This document shows positions 35,872 to 45,979 of a stretch of 64,000 nucleotides of DNA, one piece after another (position 1 is the stretch's first letter; the number at the start of each line of letters is the position of its first letter). The stretch comes from Kineosphaera sp032229625 (GTDB taxonomy: Bacteria > Actinomycetota > Actinomycetes > Actinomycetales > Dermatophilaceae). The translations under genes and the position numbers were made by a program. The stretch is from positions 37,159 through 101,158 of the forward strand of contig JAVTVZ010000018.1 of the NCBI GenBank assembly GCA_032229625.1, read 5' to 3'. The notes beneath the pieces are model-generated. The model was not told where the DNA came from, searched no databases, and was given only the letters and a program-made list of their open reading frames with translations.

Positions 35872-35944
35872 TAGCCCCGACCGGATTCGAACCGGCGCTA
35901 CCGCCTTGAGAGGGCGGCGTGCTAGGCCACTACACAACGGGGCC
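35872..35944 (-). tRNA. tRNA-Glu (CTC)
   Basis: 73 bases on the minus strand beginning GGCCCCGTTGTGTAGTGGCC. Acceptor stem GGCCCCG/CGGGGCT (first pair G-U), anticodon loop with CTC, T arm CCGGTTCGAATCCGG. CCA is not encoded. It lies next to a terminator and 106 bases from tRNA-Gln. Confidence 0.97.
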
Positions 35945-36050
35945 ATGGCCTGCTCGCAGCGAGCGGCCTGGAGAACGTTACCGCGAGCGCGGTATTTCTC
36001 CTAATCGCCTCCGGCTCGTGACGCAGACGTCGATGAGCTGCGGAGAAGCG

Positions 36051-36122
36051 CTGGGGTACCAGGACTCGAACCTAGACTAACTGAACCAGAATCAGTCGTG
36101 CTGCCAATTACACCATACCCCA
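36051..36122 (-). tRNA. tRNA-Gln (CTG)
   Basis: 72 bases on the minus strand starting TGGGGTATGGTGTAATTGGC. Acceptor TGGGGTA/TACCCCA with discriminator G, anticodon loop TTCTGGT (CTG anticodon), T-loop GGTTCGAGTCC. It lies 177 bases from the start of divergent glnS. Confidence 0.97.
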
Positions 36123-36299
36123 TGGGGTATCCCGCCCGCCTCGCTCGGCACTCCAGCCCGCGCCGGAGACATCGTCATGCCGTGATGTCAGGAGGCGGGG
36201 CGCGGAGCCGTGCGGCGGTCGCGATCCGGATGAAACCTTAGCCTGACCGGCGCCGCCCGCCCAAATCGAGGGGCCGACCAGCGGGTATCCTCAGCATCC

Positions 36300-38078
36300 A
36301 TGACGGAGCCCACCGCGCCTGCCCCCGTGCCCGCCACCACCGCTGCCGAGCGTCACGTGCCCGCACCGGGTCGGCAGCAGGGCCAGGAGAGGACGCAGGA
36401 CGGCGGGCGCGACGACTTCGTGCGCGACTTCGTGCGGCAGGACATCGAGCAGGGCACGTACGGCGGGCGGGTGCAGACGCGCTTCCCCCCGGAGCCCAAC
36501 GGCTACCTGCACATCGGGCACGCGAAGGCGATCTGCGTGGACTTCGGCGTCGCCGACGACTTCGGCGGCATCTGCAACCTGCGGCTCGACGACACGAACC
36601 CCGACACCGAGGAGGCGGAGTTCGGCGACGCGATCGCCGCGGACATCGCCTGGCTGGGGTTCACGCCGCCGGAGCCGACGCGGCACGCCTCGGACTACTT
36701 CGAGCAGCTGTATGCCTGGGCCGAGCACCTCGTCGAGGCCGGCCTGGCCTACGTCGACGACCAGGACGCCGAGACGATCTCGGCGGGGCGCGGCGGCTTC
36801 GGCCAGGAGGGCGTCGCCAGCCCGTACCGCGACCGTGACCCGCAGGAGAATCTCGACCTGCTGCGCCGGATGCGCGCCGGGGAGTTCGAGGACGGGTCGC
36901 GCGTGCTGCGGGCCAAGATCGACATGAACCACGAGAACATGCAGATGCGCGACCCGGTGATGTATCGGATCCGTCGTCGACACCACTACCGCACGGGCGA
37001 GGCGTGGGTCATCTACCCGACCTACGACTGGGCGCACGGTCAGAGCGACGCCATCGAGGGCGTGACGCACAGTCTGTGCACGCTGGAATTCGAGAGCCAC
37101 CGCCCGCTGTACGACTGGTATCTGGCGCATCTGCCGCTGCCCGGTGACACGCCGCGGCAGATCGAATTCGCGCGGCTGGAGCTGACGCACACGGTGACGT
37201 CCAAGCGCCGCCTGGCGCAGCTGGTCGCCGACGGCCTCGTCGACGGGTGGGACGACCCGAGGATGCCGACGCTGCGGGGACTGCGGCGACGCGGCTACCC
37301 GCCCAAGGCGATCCGCGACTTCTCCGCCTACATCGGGGTGACGAAGACCAACAGCCGCAACAGCATCGAGCTGCTGGAGTCGTTCGTGCGGCGCGAGCTC
37401 AACACGACCGCGCAGCGGCGGATGGCCGTCACGCGGCCGTTGAAGCTCGTGCTGACGAACTGGCCGACGGACGAGGCCGGCGAGCCCGTCGTCGAGTGGT
37501 TCGAGACGGTCAACAACCCGGAGAATCCGGCGGACGGCACCCGCGCGGTGCCCTTCACCGGCGAGCTGTGGATCGAGCGCGACGACTTCGCGCAGGTGCC
37601 GCCGCCGAAGTTCTTCCGACTCTCCCCCGGCCGCGAGGTGCGGCTGCGGTCGGCCTACTTCGTCACCGCCACCGACGTCGTCCAGGACGAGGACGGGCAG
37701 GTCGTGCAGGTCAACGCGACCTACGACCCGGCCTCCAAGGGCGGCAACTCCCCCGACGGGCGCAAGGTGAAGTCGACGATGCACTGGGTGTCGGCGCCGC
37801 ACGCGCTCGACGCGAGCGTCGCGCTCTACGACCGGCTCTTCACCGCGCAGGTGCCCGGCGAGGCGACCGGTGACGTCCTCGACGACCTCAACCCCGACTC
37901 CCGCGAGCTGCTCACGGGCGCCAAGGTCGAGCCGGCCCTCGCCGAGACCGCACCCGGCGAGGTCGTGCAGTTCGAGCGGCTCGGCTACTTCGCCCACGAC
38001 CCGCGCGAGCCGCTGCTCTTCCACCGCACCGTCGGCCTGCGCGACGAGTGGGCCAACATCCAGAAGCGCCAGGGGTAG
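36300..38078 (+). CDS. glnS: Glutaminyl-tRNA synthetase
   Basis: Charges tRNA-Gln directly. 592 residues. Class I motifs: FPPEPNGYLHIGHAKAICVD (HIGH) and VTSKRRL (KMSKS equivalent); LRLDDTNPDTEEAEFGDAI and YDWAHGQSDAIEGVTHSLCT are GlnRS-type. The C-terminal anticodon-binding barrels include GELWIERDDFAQVPPPKFFR. Many actinobacteria lack GlnRS and use GatCAB amidation, so this is a notable presence. A -10 box TATCCT at 36286-36291 ends 8 bases before the ATG, so the mRNA may be leaderless. Confidence 0.96.
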   Translation: MTEPTAPAPVPATTAAERHVPAPGRQQGQERTQDGGRDDFVRDFVRQDIEQGTYGGRVQTRFPPEPNGYLHIGHAKAICVDFGVADDFGGICNLRLDDTNPDTEEAEFGDAIAADIAWLGFTPPEPTRHASDYFEQLYAWAEHLVEAGLAYVDDQDAETISAGRGGFGQEGVASPYRDRDPQENLDLLRRMRAGEFEDGSRVLRAKIDMNHENMQMRDPVMYRIRRRHHYRTGEAWVIYPTYDWAHGQSDAIEGVTHSLCTLEFESHRPLYDWYLAHLPLPGDTPRQIEFARLELTHTVTSKRRLAQLVADGLVDGWDDPRMPTLRGLRRRGYPPKAIRDFSAYIGVTKTNSRNSIELLESFVRRELNTTAQRRMAVTRPLKLVLTNWPTDEAGEPVVEWFETVNNPENPADGTRAVPFTGELWIERDDFAQVPPPKFFRLSPGREVRLRSAYFVTATDVVQDEDGQVVQVNATYDPASKGGNSPDGRKVKSTMHWVSAPHALDASVALYDRLFTAQVPGEATGDVLDDLNPDSRELLTGAKVEPALAETAPGEVVQFERLGYFAHDPREPLLFHRTVGLRDEWANIQKRQG

Positions 38079-38105
38079 GCGGACCGCGTCCGAGCGGCGC
38101 GGCTC

Positions 38106-38486
38106 TCAGCGGGCCGAGGTCGCCTCGGCGACCTCGACCTCCATGACGTAGCCGACAGTCGCGGTCGGCGGTGCGTCCATGTCGGGGCCGGCGATGAGGT
38201 GGATCCGTCGGAGATGGGCACCCGACGGCGGGTGCCACGCCGTCGCGTCGACCTCGGCTTCACGGGCCCACATGCGCCGGACGCGAGCGTGGATCGCTAC
38301 GGTGCCCTGGCCCGTCCCGTCGTCGTGGTGACCGAGATACAGCGCCACCGGCTCCTCGAACTGGACGGCCTCGAACCGTTCGTCGGCGACGAGGGCCGTC
38401 ACCACGGCCTGCCACGGGTCCCCCTCGCGCAGGGGACCGCCGCAGCACCCGAACTCCCACTCGCTCGTGTACGTGACGATCGTGGC
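38106..38486 (-). CDS. DUF6578-like protein lacking an obvious start codon
   Basis: About 127 residues. The N-terminus reads ATIVTYTSEWEFGCCGGPLR, and the end GYVMEVEVAEATSAR. The W-x-x-x-CCG pattern near the N-terminus resembles the actinobacterial DUF6578 family (role unknown). In this frame there is no ATG, GTG or TTG between the upstream stop at 38583 and a GTG at 38408, which is already inside the domain. Either ACG at ~38483 is used, or a small indel near 38490-38530 separates an ATG at 38530 (other frame) from the body. The coordinates give the conserved part only. Confidence 0.55.
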   Translation of the reverse strand, partial: ATIVTYTSEWEFGCCGGPLREGDPWQAVVTALVADERFEAVQFEEPVALYLGHHDDGTGQGTVAIHARVRRMWAREAEVDATAWHPPSGAHLRRIHLIAGPDMDAPPTATVGYVMEVEVAEATSAR

Positions 38487-38582
38487 CCCGGCCCGGACGC
38501 TCCCGAGCGGATCGATCTGGCGTCTGCCATGCCGGCGACGGTACGCCCACCGGAGGCGACCCGTCGCCGCGCCGGAGGCCGC

Positions 38583-38999
38583 TCAGGGGGCCGCGTGCTC
38601 GGCGAAGACCTCGCGGGCGACGGTGGTGGCGTTGAGGGCTCGCGGGAAGCCGGCGTAGACGGCCGCGTGCAGGATCGCCTCGGTGATCTCCTCACGACTC
38701 AGGCCGACGTTGAGCGCAGCGCCGAGATGCACGCGCAGTTGCGGCTCGCAGCCGCCGAGGGCGATGAGCGCGCCGAGGGTGACGAGCTGTCGGCTGCGCG
38801 CGTCGAGGTCGGGGCGGTCGTAGACGTCGCCGAAGGCGAACGCGGCGATGTGGTGGCCCAGTGCCGGGTTGATGTCGGCCAGGGAGTCGATGACGGCGTG
38901 CCCGGCGGCGCCGTCGATGCGACCGAGCACCTCGAGGCCGTGCTCGCGACGGCGCACGGCCTCGGGTGCGTCGATGTCGTGCGGCATGGGGGCGGTCAT
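38583..38999 (-). CDS. Carboxymuconolactone decarboxylase (CMD) family protein
   Basis: 138 residues. The CMD core is DARSRQLVTLGALIALGGCE and ALNVGLSREEITEAILHAAV followed by YAGFPRAL. The family includes decarboxylases and AhpD-like peroxidase partners; the lone cysteine in GGCE (no CxxC) argues against AhpD activity. Its ATG overlaps the stop of the MerR regulator (ATGA), so the regulator probably controls it. Confidence 0.9.
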   Translation of the reverse strand: MTAPMPHDIDAPEAVRRREHGLEVLGRIDGAAGHAVIDSLADINPALGHHIAAFAFGDVYDRPDLDARSRQLVTLGALIALGGCEPQLRVHLGAALNVGLSREEITEAILHAAVYAGFPRALNATTVAREVFAEHAAP

Positions 39000-39454
39000 G
39001 GCGTCGGGTTCCCTTCGTAGGTGGCGATCTTGAACTCGGTGACGGCCAGCGCGAGCTGCAGCTGGGCGATCTGGGCGCGCAGGGTGTCGCGGTGCTCGAG
39101 CATCAACTCGAGGCGTTCCGGCACGGTCTGCTCGCCGGCGTCGACGAGGTCGACGTAGCGGCGCAGGTCGCTGATCGACATCCCCGAGACACGCATGCGG
39201 GTGAGGAAGACGAGACGGCGCACGCAGGCGGCGTCGTAGCGGCGATGCCCCGACCCGTCGCGGGGCACGGTGACGAGGCCAATGCGCTCGTAGTAGCGCA
39301 GCGTGTGCGGGCTGACCCCGAGGTGGGCCGCGGTCGTGGCGACGTCCCAGTCGCCGTGGTCGTCGGGGCGGGTCAGCTCGGCCAGCGCCTCGACTCTCAC
39401 CCCGCCGGGTGGGTCGATCGCCAGCCGCAGGGCCTGGGTCAGCGCGTCATCCAT
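38996..39454 (-). CDS. MerR-family transcriptional regulator
   Basis: 152 residues. The winged helix is VATTAAHLGVSPHTLRYYER then IGLVTVPRDGSGHRRYDAAC; the dimerisation coiled coil is ERLELMLEHRDTLRAQIAQL. No metal-binding cysteine cluster is visible, so this is more likely a small-molecule or redox-linked type. An unusual ~35-residue N-terminal extension precedes the domain. It forms a two-gene unit with the CMD protein. Confidence 0.92.
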   Translation of the reverse strand: MDDALTQALRLAIDPPGGVRVEALAELTRPDDHGDWDVATTAAHLGVSPHTLRYYERIGLVTVPRDGSGHRRYDAACVRRLVFLTRMRVSGMSISDLRRYVDLVDAGEQTVPERLELMLEHRDTLRAQIAQLQLALAVTEFKIATYEGNPTP

Positions 39455-39560
39455 AGCCGTGACAGTAGGGGTGTGAGCGCGCTCGAAGACAAACCGTCGG
39501 CGGGATCCCGACCTGACGCACCGAGTCTCTGCATCGCCGAACTGCGCGGATGCCTGGCGG

Positions 39561-40307
39561 TCAGCCTCGCAGCCAGGCCGCGGCGTCGATGAGGCTCGGG
39601 ATCACGCGGACGCCGGGGTCGTCGATCGGGGTACCCCAGCCGCTGTTGCGCGGGGCCGGTCGATCGGCTCGCTGCAGCCAGGCCGCGCGCAGCCCGGCGG
39701 CCCGGGCGCCGCGCACGTCGGTGTCCAGGGTGTCTCCGATGCACACTGTCGTGTGCGGTGGTGTACCGGCGAGGTCGCAGGCCGCGGCATAGATCCGAGG
39801 GTCCGGCTTGCCGACGCCGAGCGTGTCGGTGGTGACGACGGGGAAGCGCCCCCGCCAGCCGATCGCGTCGAGTTTGAGGTCGGTCTGCTCCGCGCTGGAG
39901 TTCGTCAGCAGGCAGACGGCCACGCCGTGGTCGGCGGCGGTGCCCAGCAGAGTCTCGACGTCGTCGAAGAGCACTTGAACGCCGGTGAACGCCCGCGCGT
40001 ACGCCAGCTCGTAGGTCGCGAACTCGTCGCCTCCGCGCAGGCGCAGCGCCGCCAACGCCACGTCGTAGCGGGCGCGTCGCTGCTCCTCGAACGTCTGCTC
40101 CCCGCGGGTGTAGGCGTCGAAGTGCCCCCCGGGGTCGGCGTAGAACCGAGCCGACAGCTCCTCGTGCACCTCCCCCGGGTGACCCGGCCAGGCGGCGGCT
40201 GCGGCCGCGACCCCTGCGGCCGACATGGCTGCCCGCGTGTCCAGCAGCGTGTCGTCGACGTCGAGCACGAGCCCGCGCACGGGCTCCGCCCAGGGGTCGA
40301 TGCTCAT
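39561..40307 (-). CDS. HAD-superfamily hydrolase (pyrimidine-nucleotidase/phosphoglycolate-type)
   Basis: 248 residues from the ATG at 40307. HAD motif I is LVLDVDDTLLDTRAAMSAAG, motif II VCLLTNSSAEQ, motif III lysine VGKPDPRIYAAA, motif IV CIGDTLDTDVRGARAAG. A helical cap lies between motifs I and II. The substrate cannot be told. ATGA overlap with the kinase-like gene upstream. Confidence 0.9.
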   Translation of the reverse strand: MSIDPWAEPVRGLVLDVDDTLLDTRAAMSAAGVAAAAAAWPGHPGEVHEELSARFYADPGGHFDAYTRGEQTFEEQRRARYDVALAALRLRGGDEFATYELAYARAFTGVQVLFDDVETLLGTAADHGVAVCLLTNSSAEQTDLKLDAIGWRGRFPVVTTDTLGVGKPDPRIYAAACDLAGTPPHTTVCIGDTLDTDVRGARAAGLRAAWLQRADRPAPRNSGWGTPIDDPGVRVIPSLIDAAAWLRG

Positions 40308-40972
40308 GAGTCCTCCCACAGCAGCACGATCTGCCCCTCGCCAGAATCGGTGCCCGACACGACGAGATCGGCTCGCCGCCAGGGCCGGTCGTCGGCGAGG
40401 AAGGGCAACTCCGCGGTCATCCACTCCTGTGCCAGCGACGCCGTGACGTGCCCGGTGGCGATCCGCTCCTGCTCGCGCGCCTCGACCTGCGCCAGGGGCG
40501 CGTGCACCCAGATCGCCACGTCGAGGAGGTCGCGCACGACCTCCCGCGAGGACCCGACCCCCTCGACGACGACGGCGGCGACTCCGGCCGGGATCTGCAC
40601 GGCCCCGTCGCGCCCCCGCTCGCGCCACGCGGGCGGGGTGACGGCGACGGCCTCGCCGCGCCGCGCGGGCTCGAGCACCTCTCGCAGCAGGTCGGTCCAG
40701 TCGAAGAACGAGTGCCACCACGCCAGGTCGTCGGTCGCGACGACGCACCACCCGCTCTCCTGCGCCAGCGCCGCCGCCAGGGTCGACTTCCCCGACGCGC
40801 TGCGCCCGTCCACCGCCACCACCAGCGGCGACACACCGACGCGGGAGGCCAGCAGCCGCGCCCTGAGCCGGGCGATGTCGATGACCTCCCGTCGAGCGTA
40901 GGAGGGCTCGTCGTCGCCGGCGAACTCCTCGCACACGGAGGACGCACTCACGGCCGCAGCCGTTGATCGCAA
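40304..40972 (-). CDS. Uridine-kinase-like P-loop NTPase
   Basis: 222 residues. Walker A is VVAVDGRSASGKSTLAAALA; WCVVATDDLAWWHSFFDWTD and VVVEGVGSSREVV fit the uridine kinase/phosphoribulokinase fold. ATP-dependent phosphorylation of a nucleoside or sugar is likely, but the substrate is unknown. It overlaps the HAD phosphatase by ATGA, so a kinase/phosphatase pair is co-expressed. The start at 40972 is tentative. Confidence 0.85.
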   Translation of the reverse strand: MRSTAAAVSASSVCEEFAGDDEPSYARREVIDIARLRARLLASRVGVSPLVVAVDGRSASGKSTLAAALAQESGWCVVATDDLAWWHSFFDWTDLLREVLEPARRGEAVAVTPPAWRERGRDGAVQIPAGVAAVVVEGVGSSREVVRDLLDVAIWVHAPLAQVEAREQERIATGHVTASLAQEWMTAELPFLADDRPWRRADLVVSGTDSGEGQIVLLWEDS

Positions 40973-41027
40973 GAACGAAGCTCCACACCCCGCCCGCCGA
41001 ATCGGCAGGTGACGCGCACGACTAGGA

Positions 41028-41144
41028 GCGGGCAGGTCGGTGGAGGTGTGCGGCGGCGTGGACGGGTCTGGCGGGAGGGACTGCGGAGCGCTAGCGGAGC
41101 AGTCCCGGATGGTTGCCGCCGCACACCTCTACCGATCTGCCCGC
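41028..41144. other. Large nested hairpin element (30-bp stem) between gltX and a kinase gene
   Basis: Bases 41028-41057 pair with 41115-41144: 28 Watson-Crick pairs plus two G-U pairs in plus-strand RNA (two A-C mismatches in minus-strand RNA). Inside the 57-base interior, GGGACTGC at 41077 pairs with GCAGTCCC at 41099, and its loop contains the palindrome CGCTAGCG at 41089-41096. The whole element fits in the 229-base gap after the gltX stop. It is far longer than the other terminators here. It may be a terminator, a structured RNA, or a miniature mobile element. Confidence 0.75.
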
Positions 41145-41201
41145 GGCCACCGACCAGCCCGCAGCCACGTACCCGCCCACGACCCGCAGCACCGACCGGC
41201 G

Positions 41202-42761
<1,560 letters not shown>

Positions 42762-42834
42762 GATGGGGCCAGCCTAACGGCGGGCACCGACAGGCTTCCG
42801 GGGTCGCGTGGGCCGACCCCGGGCGGCGCTGCCC

Positions 42835-43617
42835 CTACGACTCGCGACGCACGAAGGGGTTGGCCAGCGTGCCGATCCCCTCGATCTCGACCTCGACGCG
42901 CTGACCAGCCTCGACGCGGCCGACACCGGCGGGGGTGCCGGTGAGGATGACGTCGCCGGGCAGGAGCGTGAACGCCGCGGAGGCATAGGCGATGAGCTCG
43001 GGGATCGTGTGGATCATCAGGTTCGTCGACCCGTCCTGCACGACCTGGCCGTCGAGGCGGGTGACGATCCGGGTGTCGGTGTGGTCCAGCTCGGTCTCGA
43101 TCCAGGGCCCGAGCGGGCAGAACGTGTCGAAGCCCTTGGCGCGCGCCCACTGCTTGTCCGGCCCTTGCAGGTCACGGGCCGTCACGTCGTTGGCGCACGT
43201 GTAGCCGAAGATCACCTCGCCGACCCGCTGCGGCGGCACGTCCTTGGCCATTCGGCCGATGACGACGGCGAGCTCGCCCTCGTACGAGACCTCCTGGGTC
43301 GCGGGCGGCATGACGACCGGGTCGTCGGGGCCGACGACGGCGGTGTTCGGCACGAGGAACATCAGCGGCCGCTGGGGCACCTCGTTGCCCAGCTCGGCTG
43401 CGTGGGCGGCGTAGTTGCGTCCGATGCCGATGATCTTGCTGCGCGGGATGACGGGGGCGAGCAGCCGCACGTCCGCCAGCTCGACCCGCTGCCCTGTGCC
43501 GGCGACGGGCGTGTAGAGCGGGTCGCCGCTGACCTGCGCGATCCACTCCGAGCCCGGTTCGCCCTGGACCACCCCGTAGGACGGGTCGTCACCGGTGGTG
43601 TAGCGGACGATGCGCAT
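42835..43617 (-). CDS. Fumarylacetoacetate hydrolase (FAH) family protein
   Basis: 260 residues. IIGIGRNYAAHAAELGNEVP is the FAH entrance, VSYEGELAVVIGRMAKDVPP holds the ExE metal ligands, GYTCANDVTARDLQGPDKQW the catalytic region, and ILTGTPAGVGRVEAGQRVEV the C-terminal signature. Members include hydratase/isomerases and oxaloacetate decarboxylases, so the reaction is uncertain. Its place beside gltX is conserved in actinobacteria. Confidence 0.93.
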   Translation of the reverse strand: MRIVRYTTGDDPSYGVVQGEPGSEWIAQVSGDPLYTPVAGTGQRVELADVRLLAPVIPRSKIIGIGRNYAAHAAELGNEVPQRPLMFLVPNTAVVGPDDPVVMPPATQEVSYEGELAVVIGRMAKDVPPQRVGEVIFGYTCANDVTARDLQGPDKQWARAKGFDTFCPLGPWIETELDHTDTRIVTRLDGQVVQDGSTNLMIHTIPELIAYASAAFTLLPGDVILTGTPAGVGRVEAGQRVEVEIEGIGTLANPFVRRES

Positions 43618-43674
43618 GGGCTCTCACCTCTCGTGGGCTCTGGGGGGGCCGCGTGCCGCCCACGATGCCCGCCG

Positions 43675-44643
43675 TCAGCGGCGTTGGCTCAGCCGGGTCA
43701 GCACGGCTCGCCCCATGATGTCGTATCCGGCCGCGTCGGCGTGGATGTCCCCGGCCGTGCACATCCACGTCCAGTCGCAGATGCGCGCGACATTGCGCGG
43801 CACGCGCCCGGCGCCGGGCAGGTCGACGGGGGTGAGGTCCTGGGTGCCGAACGCCTCGGAGACGTAGGCCGTGCGCGCCCCCGCGTCGAAGGCCCGGTGC
43901 CGCAGTTCGCTGTTGAGGCGGGCGTGCACGAGGACCGAGGCCCGCGCCAGCCGCTCTCCCTGGGGGCCGGCCAGCCGCAGCGCGAGGTAGGGGTTGTAGT
44001 AGTCGAGCACGACGATCCGGGCCGCGGGCGCCTCCTGCCGGATCATCGACAGCAGCGCGGCGACCCGCTGCCCCGCCGCGTCGATCGCGTCCGTCGCGCA
44101 CCGGGAGTCCAGGGGGTCCCGACGGCCGGCCGAGGCGGCGTCGGCGTCGAGGCAGCGGCGGACGTCGTTGGCGCCGATCGTCACCGTGACCAGGGCGGTG
44201 TCGGGGTGTGCCCGCAGATGCGCTCGGGCCGCTGCGAGCTGCGACCCGTGCCGGTAGTCGCAGCGCCCACCCGCGAGCAGCGTCGCGGTCGTCTCGCCGG
44301 TGCAGGCGAGATTCGTCACCCGCACCGGCCGACCGGCGGCGCGCAGACCGGCGGCCACGACCCCGACATAGCCGCCGGAGCGATCGTCCCCGGCCGAGCG
44401 GCCGGGGCTCGCCGGCCGGTAGCCGGCCGCGAGAGAGTCACCGAGGGACAGGTAGCGCAGCGGTCGCTCGCCGGCTCTGGCCTGCCCGGGAGCGGCCTGC
44501 GTGGCGGCGTGCGTCGTGGCGGTCGGCGCGGGGGCGGCCTGGGCGGGGGCGCTCACGAAGGTCAGCGTCGCGCCGACGACCGACCATGCCAGGACCGCGC
44601 GCAGGGCGCCGGAGCGGACGGACATCCTCGAGGGCACAGGCAT
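43675..44643 (-). CDS. Secreted SGNH/GDSL-type hydrolase
   Basis: 322 residues from the ATG at 44643, preceded by GGAGAC. Signal peptide MSVRSGALRAVLAWSVVGAT with an AQA-type cleavage site. SGNH blocks: YLSLGDSLAAGY (serine), VTIGANDVRR (asparagine) and DIHADAAGYDIMG (catalytic Asp/His). Three or more cysteine pairs (LACTGETT, GRCDYRHG, RRCLDADA) suggest disulfides outside the cell. Likely an esterase or lipase acting on acyl esters in the medium or envelope. Confidence 0.92.
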   Translation of the reverse strand: MPVPSRMSVRSGALRAVLAWSVVGATLTFVSAPAQAAPAPTATTHAATQAAPGQARAGERPLRYLSLGDSLAAGYRPASPGRSAGDDRSGGYVGVVAAGLRAAGRPVRVTNLACTGETTATLLAGGRCDYRHGSQLAAARAHLRAHPDTALVTVTIGANDVRRCLDADAASAGRRDPLDSRCATDAIDAAGQRVAALLSMIRQEAPAARIVVLDYYNPYLALRLAGPQGERLARASVLVHARLNSELRHRAFDAGARTAYVSEAFGTQDLTPVDLPGAGRVPRNVARICDWTWMCTAGDIHADAAGYDIMGRAVLTRLSQRR

Positions 44644-44750
44644 GGGGGTCTCCTTGAGCGGCAATGGATCTCACGCGATCGACGCGACCTCCCCCCGGGA
44701 TGTCACAGGTCTGTGGTCAGGGTACGGCCGCGGCCACCTACGCTGGCGCA

Positions 44751-45979
44751 ATGCCGTGGAGTCCGCCGAGATCGACGCCGACGCCGACGCAGAGCCCGAC
44801 GCCGACGCAGCGCCCGACGCCGACACGGAGCCCGACGCCGACGCAGCGCCCGACGCCGACACGGAGCCCGACCCTGACGCCGCCACCGCCGGAGGCCGTC
44901 GTGCCNNNNNNNNNNNNNNNNNNNNNNNNNNNNNNNNNNNNNNNNNNNNNNNNNNNNNNNNNNNNNNNNNNNNNNNNNNNNNNNNNNNNNNNNNNNNNNN
45001 NNNNNCGACGCCGACACGGAGCCCGACCCTGACGCCGCCACCGCCGGAGGCCGTCGTGCCCGCCGCGCAGTGGCGCGGCGCGCAGGCGGCGCACGAGGCC
45101 CGCGTCGATGCCGCGGCGGCGGGCCACCTCGCGCGGCGTGGCCAGGGCCGCGCGCACCCGGTCGAGGACTTCCTGTGGGTCTATTACCGCTTCCGGCCCG
45201 GGCAGCTGCGTCGCTGGCATCCCGGGCCCGGCGTGTGGCTGCAGGAGGACCCCGATTCCCCGGCGCCGCAGCGACAGTGGCGGCATTACCGGGTCCGTCG
45301 CGGCGCGGGCCCGGCGCCGGCGCACGACTGCGTCGGGCTCGACGTGCCCGCCTTCCTCGCGCACCGCGGCGAGGCGGTGCGCGACGTGCTCGCGCTGCTC
45401 GAGGCGACGGCCGCCCGTGCGCCGCGGCACGGCTGCTTCGGGCTGCACGAGTGGGCGATGGTCTATCGCAGCGACGAGACCCGCCACCCGTGGCCGCTGC
45501 GGCTGGGCGCGCAGGGCACCGACGACGTCGTGCGCTCGCACCCGCTGCGCTGCACGCACTACGATGCGTTCCGCTTCTTCACCGGTGAGGCCGCGCCGCT
45601 CAACGAGATGACGCCGACCCTGGCGCTGCGCCCCGCGCTGGAGCAGCCGGGCTGCCTGCACGCGGGCATGGACCTCTACAAATGGGCCTACACGCTGACC
45701 CCGGCGATCCCCAGCGACCTCGTCATGGACTGCTTCGCGCATGCGCGGGCGGCCCGGGAGATCGACATGCGCGCCGCGCCCTACGACCTGCGCGAGCTCG
45801 GCTACGAGCCGATCCCCATCGAGACGGCGCAGGGGCGGGCCCGCTACGTGCAGGAGCAGCAGCGGTCGGCCCGGGCGGCGGCGCCGCTGCGTGCCCGGCT
45901 CATCGACGCGTGCCGACGGCTGCTCGACCCCGCAGTGGGCGGCGCAGGCCCCGCTCAGCGGTCGCCGTGCGGCCCGTAG
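44751..45979 (+). CDS. DNA-glycosylase-annotated protein with repeat N-terminus (interrupted by N run)
   Basis: Start ATG at 44751: MPWSPPRSTPTPTQSPTPTQ, then PTPT(Q/R)(R/S) hexapeptides. The peptide ending PPPPEAVV is read before the N run in one frame and again after it in another, because 155 bases (100 N plus one 55-base copy) is not a multiple of three; removing them restores one frame. The body reads GRAHPVEDFLWVYYRFRPGQ, LRRWHPGPGVWLQ, GCFGLHEWAMVYR and GMDLYKWAYTLTPAIPSDLV. From memory, actinobacterial homologues are usually labelled 3-methyladenine DNA glycosylase; I cannot confirm activity. TACGCT at 44739 ends 6 bases before the ATG (possible leaderless mRNA). Its last 25 bases overlap the opposing gene. 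Confidence 0.7.
44795..45060. repeat. 18-bp tandem repeats with N run 44906-45005 and identical 55-base flanks
   Basis: Units of CCCGACGCCGAC followed by GCAGCG or ACGGAG start at 44795, 44813, 44831 and 44849, then a diverged unit. The 55 bases at 44851-44905 recur exactly at 45006-45060 either side of 100 N. The array encodes Pro/Thr-rich hexapeptides at the N-terminus of the glycosylase-like protein. True copy number is unknown. Confidence 0.9.

Noticed and set aside
35872..36122. tRNA pair as an integration (att) site of a mobile element
   Set aside because: No integrase, no direct repeat of a tRNA 3' end nearby, and flanking genes are core.
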